A stretch of 64,000 bases of DNA from Nemophila menziesii. Taxonomy: Eukaryota > Streptophyta > Magnoliopsida > Boraginales > Hydrophyllaceae. Each line of letters begins with the position of its first letter. Position 1 is the first letter of the stretch. The DNA is taken from positions 19,675,001-19,739,000 of the forward strand of contig JARWIR010000010.1 of the NCBI GenBank assembly GCA_029959085.1, read 5' to 3'. Below, piece after piece: positions 24,120-35,429 of the stretch. A program made the translations under genes and the position numbers. The notes below the pieces were generated by a model. It was not told where the DNA came from and made no database searches. It was given only the letters and a program-made list of their open reading frames with translations.

Positions 24120-24660
24120 ATGCAAAATTGTAAATTCACTTGATTGCACGGTTGGTCCCTATGTTATATGATAGCAAAATGTACCCCTAACCCTTGTGTT
24201 ATGAAAAGTAGCAAATATACTCTTGTGTTATGCATTACAGTTCTCTAAAGGGGTATGTTTACTAGTTCTTGGAAAAGCATTGCTAAAGTTAAAAGTTAAA
24301 ACATGGTGTATCTGGGGAGTAATTTCACATAACAAAAGGACGAATGTCGCAATTTACTTTAATTCAGCAACCCGGAGACAGGACCAATGTGTACTATTAT
24401 CGGAGTAACATAGGGGTATATTTGGCTAATTAGCATAGCGCAGGGACCAATGTTGCATTGTCCTTAATTTTCTAACGCTGGACAAAGCTTTACTGTTTAT
24501 TGGAATAAAATAGGGGCATATTTTCTATTTTGAAAACACCGGGGGCATATTTGGCTACTTTGCGTAACACAGGGACCAATGTTTATTATTCATTGAAAAT
24601 AACGTACGGGTATATTTGGTATTGTCAAAACATGGGCTATTTTTTTCTAATTTTCATTGT
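24120..24660. repeat. Degenerate minisatellite array 1
   Basis: Repeated phrases: 'attgcaccattggtccctgtgtta', 'aaaagtagcaaatata', 'ggaataacataggggtatattt', 'aaaacac(g)ggtgtatttggcta'. Units of roughly 130-150 bp alternate these phrases. The same family occurs at 26,600-27,390, 28,500-29,340, 31,380-31,690 and 39,180-39,440. No frame is conserved. It directly follows foldback copy C, as the 39.2-kb array follows copy E. Confidence 0.65.
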
Positions 24661-25605
24661 GAATGTAACATAGAAATAGAATACATGAACAATAACTATT
24701 TATATATACTTGAGTGCAAATCCAATAATTAAATTTTTTCCAGCACATGTTCTGCAGTTTAATTTAATATAGGAACATATAATTTAATTTTGCATAATAT
24801 AGGGACATATAATGCAATTTGCATATAATATAAGGACTTACAGTGCAATTTTTGCATAATATAGGCAGCGTTTTCATTTTCGAAAGGTTCGGTTGCAATA
24901 TGGGTAGTTATTAAACAGACGAGAATTTCCATTGCCCTAATAAGTAGTGGATTATAAGACATAGCTGAATATTCATGGTTTGATCCAAAAGATGACAATG
25001 ATTATGATAAAAAGTGATGCCATGATGATTCGACATATGATCCAAATAAAGATCATATTCCTGCTATGTTGTTTTCTTAATCACATACATTGTCTGAAAT
25101 AACTTGCCAAAAATGGTATATGGTTAGTTTGTTTGGGATAAGTGGTCCTCATTTGGTATAATGCAGGTTTTGCATAATATGGGAACCTATAGTGCAATTA
25201 ACAAAGAGATATATGAATTTTGAACTAAAAAAATAAACTAAAAGATATATGAGTTGATTGCACCAGATATATGAATTTCTCAGTAAATAGCACTGTAAGT
25301 CCTACATTATGCAAAATAACCTATGTTTTCTCATGGAATCAACAAATTATACTTTCAAATAACAAAATAAATTAGAGGCTAAAGAATATAATTTTTAAAA
25401 GTTTGGCCATGTGAAGATTTCTGAAAATTTTGGAGAACCACAAGATATTAGCATAATTTTTTGGCTAGGTCCCTCCATTTGCGTCAGTGGGGGTTTAAGT
25501 GATGCAATATATTTCTTAAACTTTTATCTGTATTTAACTAAACACAAATTTTTCATAAATACTTTTTCATACATTATTAGAACCGATAACTCTTAGATAT
25601 ATAAA
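24661..25605. repeat. Segmental repeat paired with 32,440-33,640
   Basis: Colinear by eye with 32,440-33,640: 'acagacgagag.t..cattg', 'ctaataagtagtggat', 'agacatagctgaatatt', 'gccatgatgattcg.catatgatccaaata', 'ctcatttggtataatgcaggttttgca', then the flank 'ggagaaccacaagatatta..gggtttaagtgatgcaatatattt' that lies 3' of the unrecognised gene. A short frame such as 'DIAEYLWSVPQEDNDVIKSA' (second copy) hints at lost coding sequence. The Stowaway element is present only in the second copy. Confidence 0.55.
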
Positions 25606-26075
25606 TGGGTTAATTTCATGTTCGGTCCCTGTATTTCCTTACAGAGTAAAAATGAATAGACATGGAGTTGAAATCTGAGTTGGGAGTTCTTTTCTCGAAT
25701 CTGCACACAGAAAACAGAGGCCACTTTGAGATGTTAATAAAAAAAATAAACCTTTAAGTGACCTCAAACAAGATTGAAGATATACTGACCTTTGAGATGT
25801 TAATTTCAATCGATGGCTTGAGTGGAGACGTCTTTTTTTTTCTTTTTTTCTTTTGGATGCTTTTATAGAATTTGGCCAAGTTTCAAACAAAAAAAAAAAA
25901 GAATTTGGCGATTCTGGTTTTGGAATGGATTATGTGACTTATTTTATAAGAAATTGTGAAATAGGATTAAATATATATAAAATGTGGGAATAGGTATGAG
26001 TCGCATAGTGCAGAATCGGTCTAGGTTCGAATTTTGCCAGGAGTATTTGATTTTATATGAGTGACAGTATAATAT
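25606..26075. other. No recognised gene
   Basis: A/T-rich with homopolymer runs. 'ggtctaggttcgaattttgcc' at about 26,020 resembles a B-box but has no matching A-box at the right distance, so it was not called. Confidence 0.35.
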
Positions 26076-26079
26076 CTGT

Positions 26080-26178
26080 CGCCTACAGCTACAAAAATGC
26101 CGCCAAGTATTCATAGGCGACATTTTTCTAGAAATGTCACCAAATGTCTGTCACCGATTACCTGTTTTTTTGTAGTGA
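26080..26178. mobile_element. CACTA-like terminal fragment
   Basis: Ends in 'tttttttgtagtg', the reverse complement of the CACTACAAAA-type terminus common in plant CACTA elements. It is preceded by short subterminal repeats built on 'GGCGACATTTTT' and 'GTCGCC'. Only about 100 bases; the other end and any transposase are missing. Confidence 0.45.
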
Positions 26179-26214
26179 GAGCACTAACAGTGTTATCAAG
26201 ATCATCACTCTTTT

Positions 26215-26419
26215 AACCACGGGGACTAGCTCAGTGGCCAGGACCCTGTCTCTCAACTAGGAGGTACAGGGTTCGAATCCCCTCAGCCGTGTCTCTTCCC
26301 TGAACATGGGTAACCTGAGGAGGCGTGTATATTTCCTGAGGAGGCGTGTATCTTTCCTATGGGATTAGTCGTGGTGCGCGTAAGCTGGCCCGGACACCCA
26401 TACATAGAAAAAAAAAAAA
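26215..26419 (+). mobile_element. tRNA-derived SINE, full length, with 17-bp target duplication
   Basis: RNA polymerase III A-box-like 'actagctcagtggcc' (about 26,224) and B-box 'gggttcgaatccc' (about 26,269), a tRNA-unrelated body with a tandemly doubled 'cctgaggaggcgtgtat', and a 3' run of about 13 A. The perfect direct repeat AAGATCATCACTCTTTT flanks it at 26,198-26,214 and 26,420-26,436. The host repeat module has an empty copy at about 28,345-28,385, which confirms the borders. The internal promoter is intact by eye. Confidence 0.9.
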
Positions 26420-26439
26420 AAGATCATCACTCTTTTCAC

Positions 26440-26600
26440 TATCTAGATACAACGTGTTAATTTATAAGACAAATGGCTCATTGCTCTTAATAAGCCTCAA
26501 GGTGTTTACTGTGAGTCTTTAATCTCTGCTCAATGAGTTCACAGAGTTGAAGTTAGACCTTACTGGTAAATGCTTACATATCATATGATGATATGTTGCT
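26440..26600 (-). repeat. 'GAGTC' module, copy 1
   Basis: 'gcctcaaggtgtttact', 'ctctgctcaatgagttcac' and 'gaccttactggtaaatgcttacat' match 28,380-28,510 and, inverted, 31,690-31,840 and 13,195-13,310. It always adjoins a minisatellite array on the same side. SINE 26,215-26,419 inserted at its left edge. Confidence 0.6.
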
Positions 26601-27530
26601 GAATTAGAAACAATTGCAAAGTGGCCCTTGTGGGAAAATAGCCAGATATAAATGTGTTTTTACAATACCAAATATACCTCTATGTTATTACGAGAAATAG
26701 TAAATATTAATCTGTGTTGCTGAATTAGAATAAATTAGAACAATGGTCCATGTGTTGCTAAAATTAGAGAATATTGCACCATTGATCCTTGTGTTAGTGA
26801 TATTACCCAAAAATAACCTTGCGTTTTAACAATAGCAAATATACCCTTATGTTTTTCCAATGAGTAGTAAACACTGGTCCATGTGTTGAATGAGAGTAAA
26901 TTGCAACATTGGTCCATGTGTTATGCTAAGTAGCCAAATATACCGGGTGTTTTGACAATACCTAATTTACCCCTATTGTATTCCACTAAACAGTAAACAC
27001 TGGTCCATGTGCTACCAAATTATAGTAAATTGCAACATTGATCCCTGTGCTAAGCAAAATTTGCCAAATATACCCCTATGTTACTCCAATTATAGCATAC
27101 ATTGGTCCCTGGTTTATGCATCATTGTGCTGCTGAATTAGAGTAAATTGCAACATTGGTCCTTAAGTTATGCGAAATTACCCAAATATATCCGTGATTTA
27201 AATTTTGAATATCGCAGATGAACCCTTATGTTATATTAAGAAATAGTAAACATGCCCCTTGGTGAACTGTAATGCATAACACAAGAGTATGTTTGCTACT
27301 TTTCATAACACAGGGTTAGGGTATATGTTGCTATCACATAACACAGGGATCAATGGTGCAATTAAGTGAATTTAATACATTGCATACGGACTTGAATCTT
27401 AAATCTTTAACTTCTATTTTTTATTAATTATTATTATCAATAAACGTCTATATTCCGTGTAGGAAGCTCATATTGAAATAGTTAACATACCCTTGTTGAG
27501 GGGTAAATTTGAAACAGTAACGCATAACAC
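26601..27530. repeat. Degenerate minisatellite array 2
   Basis: Inverted relative to array 1. Repeats of 'gcaacattggtcc.tgtgttatgc', 'agccaaatatacc', 'ttttaacaatagcaaatataccc', 'ctatgttattccaa' and 'atagtaaacattggtcc', at least five degenerate units. The last part (27,260-27,530) ends with the phrase 'cataacacagggatcaatggtgcaattaagtga', the mirror of the array-1 start. Confidence 0.68.
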
Positions 27531-27960
27531 TTCTTTTCTCTCCATCACTTCTTTTCTTTCCATTCTTTCTCTATTTTCTCTATTCTTTATCGATATCTAT
27601 TGTGATAACCTTATACAAGAAAAGGCACCCTACCCTACCCTTCAACCCATCCATCAAAATAAAACCCGAAAAAAGTATTTTTTGCATTTGTTTTCAGGTG
27701 AGTTTAATCAATCTTCATGGGATTAACTAATCTTCTCATCAGATCTATGTGTATCAAGCGAGCTTTAATTTGTTTTCTTTTTATTTTTAATTTCTTTTCA
27801 CGCATTCCACTAGAAATTTTTTGGATTTAAATTTATCATCAAAGCTTTTTAAAAGATGTTGTTGCTTTTCATTAGAAGATAAATTGAAGGGTTTTATGCA
27901 TTTTTGTTTTTCATCCGTAGATGTACTAATGAGTATGTATCCGGAAGATATTTTAATTTC
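27531..27960. other. Pyrimidine-rich stretch, no gene assigned
   Basis: 27,530-27,600 is a CT-rich tract resembling a plant 5' leader, followed by a 'ttcag|gtgag' junction near 27,700. No product can be named. Confidence 0.25.
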
Positions 27961-28510
27961 TTATCTTTTATCCTCGTAGACAATTTAGTTCAGTACCCGG
28001 TAAACATAACATTTTAGTCCCTTGACTTTTGTTTTCGTGATAATGTTAGTTTTTTTCATGTTTCTATTAAATCAATGTGTCCTCGTCATTTAATTTAGTC
28101 TCTAAAAATACCACCAGAAAATATGAGCACAAAAGTAAGTGAAAAAAGAAGAAAAAAAAGTTCAAGGGTGGCTAGTCCCTCACCTTCCTCTGCAAATCCT
28201 TTAAACCCCCAATCTTTCTCGAAATATCAACACGAAACAACTTAAATTATCCCCAAAAACAACCCCAAAACTTAAGAGCATTACACAAAAGGCCCTATCA
28301 CCACCTCTACCATTCATATCAAAAGACATTGAACATAAAAGAATACTAACGACATCATCAAAATCAGCACTCTTCGTTGCTCTGATTTAGCCTCAAGGTG
28401 TTTACTCTAATTCTTTACTCTCTGCTCTGCCGAGTTTACTCAATGAGTCCACCGAGTCAGGATTCATTTGAAGGGTTGGAGGTAGACCTTACTGGTTAGT
28501 GCTTACATGT
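27961..28510 (-). repeat. 'GAGTC' module with long flank, copy 2
   Basis: Inverted counterpart of 31,690-32,350: shared 'aacattttagtccc', 'cacgtagattta/catttgattta', 'gtgctcatatttt', 'gtgagggactagccac' (as complement), then 'tctgccgagtttactcaatgag' and 'ccaccgagtcagg'. It contains the empty site for the SINE of copy 1. No coding capacity. Confidence 0.6.
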
Positions 28511-29340
28511 TATATGATGATATGTTGCAACATTGGTCCTTGTGGAATGTAAAATTAGCCAAAATACCTCTGTGTTTTTAAATAATTGCAAATATGCCGC
28601 TATGTTTTTTTAAAATTGAACATTGGTCTTTGTGTAGCTGAATTAGAGAATATTGCAGCATTGGTCCTTTTGTTATGTGAAATTAGCTCAAAATACCCAG
28701 GTATTTTAACAATAGCAAATAAACCCCTATGTTATTCCAATGAATAGTAAACTTTGGTTCCTGTGTTGTTGAATCAGAGTAAATTGCAACATTGGTTTCT
28801 GATGTTAAGTAGCCAAATACACCCAGGTTTTAACAATAGAAAATATACCCCTATGTTATTCCAATAAATAGTAAACATTGGCCAATGCTTTATCAACTTA
28901 GAGTAAATTAAATCTGATACCTATGCTATGAGAAATTACCCAAATTTACCCCTATTTTACACCAATAATAGTAAATATCGGACCCTGGGTTATGAGTGCC
29001 TGTGTTGCAGAATTCAAGTGATATTGGTCCTTGTGTAATGAGAAATTAGCCATATACACCCGTGTTTTAACTTTTAACATAACAAATATGCACCTTTGTT
29101 ATTCAAAGAAATAGTAAACATAATCTTGTGGCGAGTATATTGCTACTTTTCATAACACATGGGTTAGGAGTATATGTTGCTATACCACATAACACAGGGA
29201 CCAATGGTGCAATCAAATATATTAACCATTTTGCAAACGTTCTTAAGTCTTGATTCTTGAACTTCTATTTTTAATTTTGATATTATCAATAAAAGACTAT
29301 CTTCCATGTAGGAAGCTCATATCGAAATAGTAAACATGCT
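28500..29340. repeat. Degenerate minisatellite array 3
   Basis: Same units and orientation as array 2 (for example 'caaatacacccaggttttaacaatagaaaatatacccctatgttatt' spread over 28,815-28,860). About six degenerate units, ending in 'acataacacagggaccaatggtgcaatc'. Joined to the GAGTC module on the left and, on the right, to the inverted gene copy II. Confidence 0.68.
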
Positions 29341-29439
29341 GGTAATTTCACATCTATTTCTTGGTTTCAAGAATGACGTTGCAGTTTCAGATTTTGGTCC
29401 TACTTGAGGTTTCGAATTACGTATATAATAATTATTATT

Positions 29440-30740
29440 CGAAATAAAAACAATTAATCGAAAATTATTAAACAAATTATTAAATAAAATTTTATATATA
29501 GCATTACATTATATAAAATAAATATTAAACTAAGACGGTTAGAATAACATGTCCTGTGAACTTATATAAGTTTTAAAGGTGCTGAACAAAATTTTAAAAT
29601 TAGGCACTTTAATTTTAGTATAAATTACATGTTTTAAAAATACGAAAAGGTTACGACAGATAATTGTTTAGTTAAAATATTAAAAATTCGATTCTAAGAA
29701 GTTTGAGTTAAGGATTTAATATTGTATAAAAATTGAGAATAACTCCGCTAATAAGATTTTAAACGTTTTGTATCTATTCTTTTATAGTGTAACTGAAAGT
29801 ATTTTAAATTACTCCATACTATTACACATCATTCTTATTTAAAATGAAAAATAGATTTTTTCAAAATTCATAATATTTTAAAAGTTCACTTAATATAAAA
29901 TATAATATTATAAAACTTCAAAATATTTTTTAATATATAGCACATATACCATTTTTACTTGAATTATGTTAGATATCAACTTTAAAAAAGTCAATTTTTT
30001 AAAAGGGGAGGTATAGAGTTCGAATCTTCTCCCTAACGTGTGTAAAGTAAGAGATACAAGGCACGTACTCCTTCAAGCTAGCTCTGATTTACCTAAGAAT
30101 ATATATGGAGAGGCGTGTATATCTTCATGGGATTAAACGTGGTGCGCGCAAGTAATCCTCGAATCACCCATGTACCAAAAAAAAAGTCAATTTTTGCAGT
30201 GAAGGACATTTTAAGGTAATCTACATTAACACGTCTATGATTTAACACCTCAAGACTACCTTTATCAAACGTAATATTTACTACCATTATTGTTTTCGTT
30301 TCCGGTGCTGTCACTTCTATCCTCTCCGGCTTTCTCGAGATGATAATCGTGACATGTGCTAACGCGCAACCCACTTTGGAAGAAAGAAAAGACGTTTAAA
30401 AATATAGCTTCGCGTTGTGTTGCCGTCACAGGTATTCTACTTGCAACTAATGAACTTCTGGCTGAATGGAACATTCCCAAAAATGATCCTCGTAACCCAT
30501 CTAAAATGATCTTATTAAAGGGGTGGGATTAAGAATATATCTTTCAAAAGGACTAAATCAATGAAACCGAATTTCAGTGAGGACTAATTGAATTTTTATA
30601 CTAAAATTTGTGTTTTTCAGTTTTTTATTGAGTTAAATACATATAAAATTTTAAGAAATATATTGCATCACTTAAACCCCTACTGACGCAAATGGAGGGA
30701 CCTAGCCAAAAATTATGCTAAATACCAATGGAGTTAAACT
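29440..30740 (+). pseudogene. Unrecognised multicopy gene, copy II (intron, C-terminal exon, 3' flank)
   Basis: The only copy on the plus strand. 29,440-30,000 is intron-like sequence matching 37,180-37,700 inverted. The C-terminal exon at about 30,225-30,532 is the best preserved: 'LPLSNVIFTTIIVFVSG', 'VTSILSGFLEMIIVTCANAQ', 'TLEERKD', then after one frameshift 'CVAVTGILLATNELLAEWNI' and 'PKNDPRNPSKMILLKGWD' before a stop near 30,531. Two hydrophobic helices are predicted by eye. The 3' flank to 30,740 is the complement of the flank at 25,410-25,530. A truncated SINE sits in the intron. Family unknown. Confidence 0.5.
30001..30180 (+). mobile_element. 5'-truncated SINE, same family
   Basis: Begins at the B-box region ('aggtatagagttcgaatct'), then 'gaggcgtgtatat', 'catgggattaaacgtggtgcgcgcaag' and 'cacccatgtacc', then A-run; these match the body of the SINE at 26,215. 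The direct repeat AAAAAGTCAATTTTT flanks it (about 29,985-30,000 and 30,181-30,195). The A-box is absent, so it is a dead copy. Confidence 0.75.
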
Positions 30741-31109
30741 TGATGGCCTTCTTTTGGTATTCACAAGAGTTGAGAAACAATTATAGTGAGAGCAATCACC
30801 ACATACATATACGTACATAGCCACTGTAACTATTTTAATAAATGCAAGTGTCAGTCATACAACTGTAATACAAAAAGATGATACACATTAAAGTATCAAA
30901 AAATGTTTAAACACAGGTAATATGCTTGTCCGTCGTTGATAGAGAATTTCACTTGGATTGCCACGCTTAGTCGCTATCTAACAATTTTAATAAATTCAAC
31001 TTTTCTAGCCGTTAAAACTCAACAAAAACTAAAAAATATGGTAAGTGTGAGAAATGTTATCAATAATATATAACTTTGATAAGACCTTTTCGAATAAATT
31101 TGAACCATG

Positions 31110-31380
31110 GTACGTGTTGACACACCCATAAAGGTCAACGAGCCTCAATTAAAAGAGATTGACAAGTAATCAGATGCTCAAACAATAAGATCTTGACATG
31201 AAGTTTATTACCGTCATATCTTTTCCCCTTCCACTCATATACACCCTCGTATTTCAAATCTACCCTAATAGTAATTTCAAGATATTGTAAACGAATCTGA
31301 TATGATCTCCCACTTTTAGGACACACCTTTACCATAAACTCATCTTTTTTAACATTTAATCACTTTTCGATTTCTCTTCA
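31110..31380 (-). pseudogene. N-terminal exon fragment of the unrecognised gene
   Basis: Minus-strand frame 31,135-31,335 encodes 'MVKVCPKSGRSYQIRLQYLE', 'VDLKYEGVYEWKGKRYDGNK' and 'LHVKILLFEHL'. It matches 22,440-22,760 by eye at both DNA and protein level. It abuts minisatellite array 4. The downstream exons of this copy are missing; the inverted copy II follows instead, so an inversion or deletion lies near 30,770. Confidence 0.5.
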
Positions 31381-31690
31381 ACAAGGACCAGTGTTGCAAT
31401 TGACTACAATTCAGAAATACAGGGCCAATGAAGACTATTTATTGAATAACATAGGGGTATATTTGCTGTTGCTAAAACACATAGGTATATTTGGTACTGT
31501 TACATTAAACAGGGAACCGATGTTGCAATTTAACTAATTTAGCAACGATGCATAACACGGGAACCAATGTTAACTATTTATTGGAATAATAGAGGTATAT
31601 CTGTTATTAATAAAATACTTGGTATATCTGGCTGATGTCACATTACACAAGGACCAATGTTGCAATTTACTCTAAGTAATAACGCATATC
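31380..31690. repeat. Degenerate minisatellite array 4
   Basis: Two to three units ('aacataggggtatatttgctgttgctaaaacac', spread over 31,448-31,482) in the orientation opposite to arrays 2 and 3. Confidence 0.6.
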
Positions 31691-32350
31691 GTCCTACAAT
31701 TTGTAAGCACTAACCAGTAAGTTCTAACTTCAACCCTTTCAATGAATCTCATGAAAAAGTATAATTCCTTAAAATGCTTGGCAAGTTTCCCTTACCTGAC
31801 TCGGTGGACTCATGGAGTAGACTCGGCAGAGCAGATACTAAGGGGCTTTGGGTGATTTTCTAAAGTTTTGGGGTCGTTTATAGGGGAGATTTGACTGGGG
31901 TTGAGTTTCCATTTTGAGATAGATCTTGGGTTTTGATATTTTGCGAAGTAAGGTGCGTGGTGAATGAAGGTGATGGACTTGCCACATTTGTTTTTTTTTT
32001 TTTTCTCTTTTTCACTCATTTTCGTGCTCATATTTTTTCCCATAGGGATCCTGGCCTGGTTATATTTATATAGCACAAGGACTAAGGGACTCAGTGTTTC
32101 GAAGATCAGAAGGGGTTTGGTGCAATTAACCCATTTTCTTAAGCGTTATCAAAAACATAACAATAGCAAAATGACACGAATATAAATATTTTAGTTTCAA
32201 TCACATAATAAATGACGAGGACACGTAGATTTAATATCTATCATGTAATAGAAATAGAAAAAAAGGACTAGATTGTCACGAAAATAGAAGTTATGGGACT
32301 AAAATGTTATGTTTACCAGATAAGGGACTAAACTGTCAAAGAGGTTAAAA
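31690..32350 (+). repeat. 'GAGTC' module with long flank, copy 3
   Basis: Inverted partner of 27,961-28,510: 'taagcactaaccagtaag', 'ctgactcggtggactcat', 'agactcggcagagcag', 'gtgctcatatttt', 'gacgaggacacg' and 'gggactaaaatgttatgtttacc'. The short open frames here are not conserved in copy 2 and were not called. Confidence 0.6.
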
Positions 32351-32439
32351 GATCAAAACCCAAATTGGTTATTTACCCTTACCAGAAAAATGAGCTAGTG
32401 TTTTATGGACAAAGTAGTCAAACTAAAGCTCGAGTAAAT

Positions 32440-33640
32440 AACACCAGCAATAGAGAATATAGGAACAATATAGATTTATACCCAAGCTCTAATCACATTT
32501 TTTTTCAGCACCGGCCCTGCAAGGTTAATTTATTACAGGGACTTGCAGTTTAATTTTTGCATAATATAGTGACATAAAACAGACGAGAGTTCACATTGCG
32601 CTAATAAGTAGTGGATAAGACATAGCTGAATATTTATGGTCTGTTCCACAAGAGGACAATGATGTGATAAAAAGTGCTGCCATGATGATTCGCCATATGA
32701 TCCAAATACATTGGATCCTATCCCTGCTATTTCTCCTACATTGCTGCAATAACCTTTAAAAACGGAATTTTAAGTTTATTATGCATATGATTACTACTCT
32801 TGCACATTGGTAGGCCGGAAAAAAATTTTGATTAGGGAATGCTATATTAATAGAGGTACTGTGTAGAGGGGTGTTTTAGCCATTTGGTATCATTCAGTTA
32901 GTTTGCCAGGGATCATGGTGCTCATTTGGTATAATGCAAGTTTTGCAGAATATAGAAACCTATAGTACAATTAACTAAAAGATATATGGTTGATTGCACT
33001 AGGATCCCCTCTGGTCTCCGAAATAGGAGTCCATTAGTCCCAGGCAAATCCTTATACTCCCTCTGTTTCATAATGTTTGTCCACTTACTAAAAATGTAGT
33101 TTTAAAATGTTTGTCCACTTAGATTATCAAGACACTTTTTACCTCTTTTTTCCACTATTATCCCCATTAAAAAATTAAAATTTATGTTTCCAATACACAT
33201 TTAAAATATCTAGACACTTTATGAAGGGTACTTTTGTAATAGGGAGTGCAATAATTACATTTCTTAATTTGTGTGAAAAGCAAAGTGGACAAACATTTTA
33301 AAACGGAGGGAGTATTACATAAGTACTACATTATGCAAAATAACCTAAGTTTTTAAAGCCTATGTATACAGATAACAAAATAATTTAAAGCCTAAAGAAA
33401 ATAATTTTTAAAGCTGGGGCCATTTGAAGATTTCTGAAAATTTTGAAGTAACATATTGTTAGACAACCGATTCTCCCAAAAACTTAAGCTGTCAGGAGGA
33501 GTCATCTTATATATTATATATGAGTATTACATGCTCAATACATATAATATATTATTGTATTTTTCTGGCTATAGGTCCCTCCACTTGCGTGGATGGGGCT
33601 TAAGTGATGCAATATATTTCTTAAACTTTAATGCCTATTT
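32440..33640. repeat. Segmental repeat paired with 24,661-25,605
   Basis: See the partner copy. This copy is longer because it carries a Stowaway element and a roughly 170-bp segment at 32,760-32,930 missing from the partner. It ends in the shared 3' flank of the unrecognised gene (copy III lies immediately right, on the minus strand). Confidence 0.55.
33057..33312. mobile_element. Stowaway MITE (Tc1/mariner type)
   Basis: Termini 'CTCCCTCTGTTTC' (left) and 'AAACGGAGGGAG' (right) are the classic Stowaway inverted repeats. Subterminal 'aatgtttgtccactt' is matched by 'aagtggacaaacatt'. The element is 256 bp and flanked by TA on both sides (33,055-33,056 and 33,313-33,314), the expected duplicated target. 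Non-autonomous. Confidence 0.93.
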
Positions 33641-33649
33641 GCCTAAAAA

Positions 33650-34100
33650 CAATTGAAAACTCATTATTTTTGTATAAATATTCATTAAAGCAACATTAAA
33701 ATTCTTTTTTATTGATTTTGTCCTGGATCAACACCTTGAATAATGAGATCTTTCTAGAATATAGAATACAAATATTATGAGGATCATCTATGTATATATT
33801 CCGTTCGACTAAAATTACATTAGCAGTAAGGAGAAGACACATAACCACAACACAATACAAAGCTATCTTAAACACATTTTATTGCTTCCAAAGTGGTTCG
33901 TGCGTTAGCATAAGTCGCGATTATCATCCCTAGAAAGCTGGAGAGGATGGAAGGAGATGGTAGTTAACATCACTTTTGATAAAGAATAGAATAATCTTGC
34001 GGTTAAATTATAACTGTATAAATACAGATAACCATAATTTGTCTCTTTCTAATAATTTTAATTTTTTTTAGTTAAATGGATCAAGAAAAAGGTGTGCTAC
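33650..34100 (-). pseudogene. C-terminal exon of the unrecognised gene, copy III
   Basis: Minus strand, about 34,050-33,780: 'FYSLSKVMLTTISF', 'MIIATYANARTTLEA', then in another frame 'FKIALYCVVVMCLLLTANVI' and 'LVERNIYIDDPH'. Same order as copies II and V. Frameshifts and stops present. Foldback copy D lies just upstream in the intron, as copies A and B do in copies V and I. Confidence 0.5.
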
Positions 34101-34164
34101 ATGTTAAACAATATGAAGGTTATACTTGATACCATCTTTATTAAACTTTTTAATTATTTTTTTA

Positions 34165-35060
34165 AGTTTTTAATAATTTATTTTATTAAAAAATGCCTAA
34201 TAAAATAATTATTTATAGATAACATCCCCTTTATATTTTTCATACCTTTACTATCCTTATTATTAAATGTATTATTTTATTTTAATACAATATTAATTTT
34301 TAAATATTAAACAAATATTAGGATACTTCTTCCACCACCAACCCCACCACCACCACCACCATCACAACCATCATGTATGTAACCACCACTACAACCATCA
34401 CCACCTCCACCACCACAACCACCACCACCACCACCACCTACTACTACTAATTCCATCACACGCGAGCGTCCGTGAATTTTTTTTTTAAATCGTAATAACT
34501 AATTCAAAAAAAACAAAACAATTAAAAAATTTGTATTTTTGAATAAAGCAAATTATTATTTACGTCTATGAATTTTTTGATTTTTTTTTTGATTTGTTTT
34601 TGATTTTTTTTTTGAATTTTTTTGACTTTTTTTGAATTTTTTTGACTTTTTTTTTGAATTTTTTGATTTTTTTTTCACAGACACGAATTTTCATGTTTTT
34701 AAACATGGAATTCCATGTTTTAAACCGTGAAATAAACATGAAATTCCATGTTTAAAACATGAAATTTCGTGTCTGCGAAAAAAATTTAAAAAAATCAAAA
34801 AGAAAACAAAAAATTCAGAAAATTTCGAAAATAATCATATACGTAAATATTAATTTGATTTATCCACATATAATTTTTGATTTTTTTGATTTTTTTAGAA
34901 TTAGTTATGACGATTTTAAAAAAATTTCACGGACGCGCGCGTGTTTATTAGTTTTTGTTTTTTTTAATTGTTAATTATAAGGGTAGTTTGGGATGAGGCT
35001 GTTTTCAATAAAGTATCTTATTCTAGGTAAGAAAAAGTTTTTTAATATGCATTAATCAAC
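34165..35060. mobile_element. Foldback/palindromic element, copy D
   Basis: Core about 34,458-34,942. Arms begin 'ACACGCGAGCGTCCGTGA' and end 'CACGGACGCGCGCGTG'; the centre carries 'AACATGGAATTCCATGTTTT' and an 'acacgaa..ttcgtgtctgcg' pairing. CCA microsatellite at 34,333-34,440. The left end 'aaaaaatgcctaataaaata' matches the complement of the right end of copy C; the right end reads 'gttttttaatatgcatt'. Same orientation as copy A. No protein. Confidence 0.72.
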
Positions 35061-35425
35061 AATTGGTTCAAATAATATCTTGAAATTGTATAATATTATA
35101 TTTATTTTATATAAATTTTTGTTAAATTATGAATTTGGAAAAATCTAATTTTAATTTAAAAAACGATACTTAATTTTAAAAATTATTTAAAATCTTTCAA
35201 TTATCTTATAAATAAATAGATACCAAATATTGAAAAAAACATTGAAAGTGAACTCAAAATTTTCAAAACTTACATTATTATATATTAAAACTTTCTACCT
35301 TCAACTAAAAAACTACTCATTAGTAACCTTTTGTTAGTTTTTTATAAAAGAAATTACACTAAAATAAGGCACTTAAATTTAAACTTTTGTTCAATACCTT
35401 TAAAATCTATACGTGCTATGTTTCT
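35061..35425. other. AT-rich intron-like sequence
   Basis: Resembles the intron segments of the unrecognised gene ('aaatctttcaattatcttataaataaatagatacc'-type phrases). No coding signal. Confidence 0.35.
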
Positions 35426-35429
35426 CATT

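Noticed and set aside
26010..26045. Another SINE or tRNA from 'ggtctaggttcgaattttgcc'
   Set aside because: Only a B-box-like phrase; no A-box, tail or duplication.
26222..26292. A tRNA gene
   Set aside because: A and B boxes are present but the arms do not give a convincing cloverleaf with a CCA-proximal acceptor stem, and the unit has a SINE body, A-tail and target duplication.
31964..32185. 73-codon plus-strand frame with a hydrophobic start
   Set aside because: The frame is not conserved in the inverted paralogue at 27,961-28,510 and is driven by T-rich runs.
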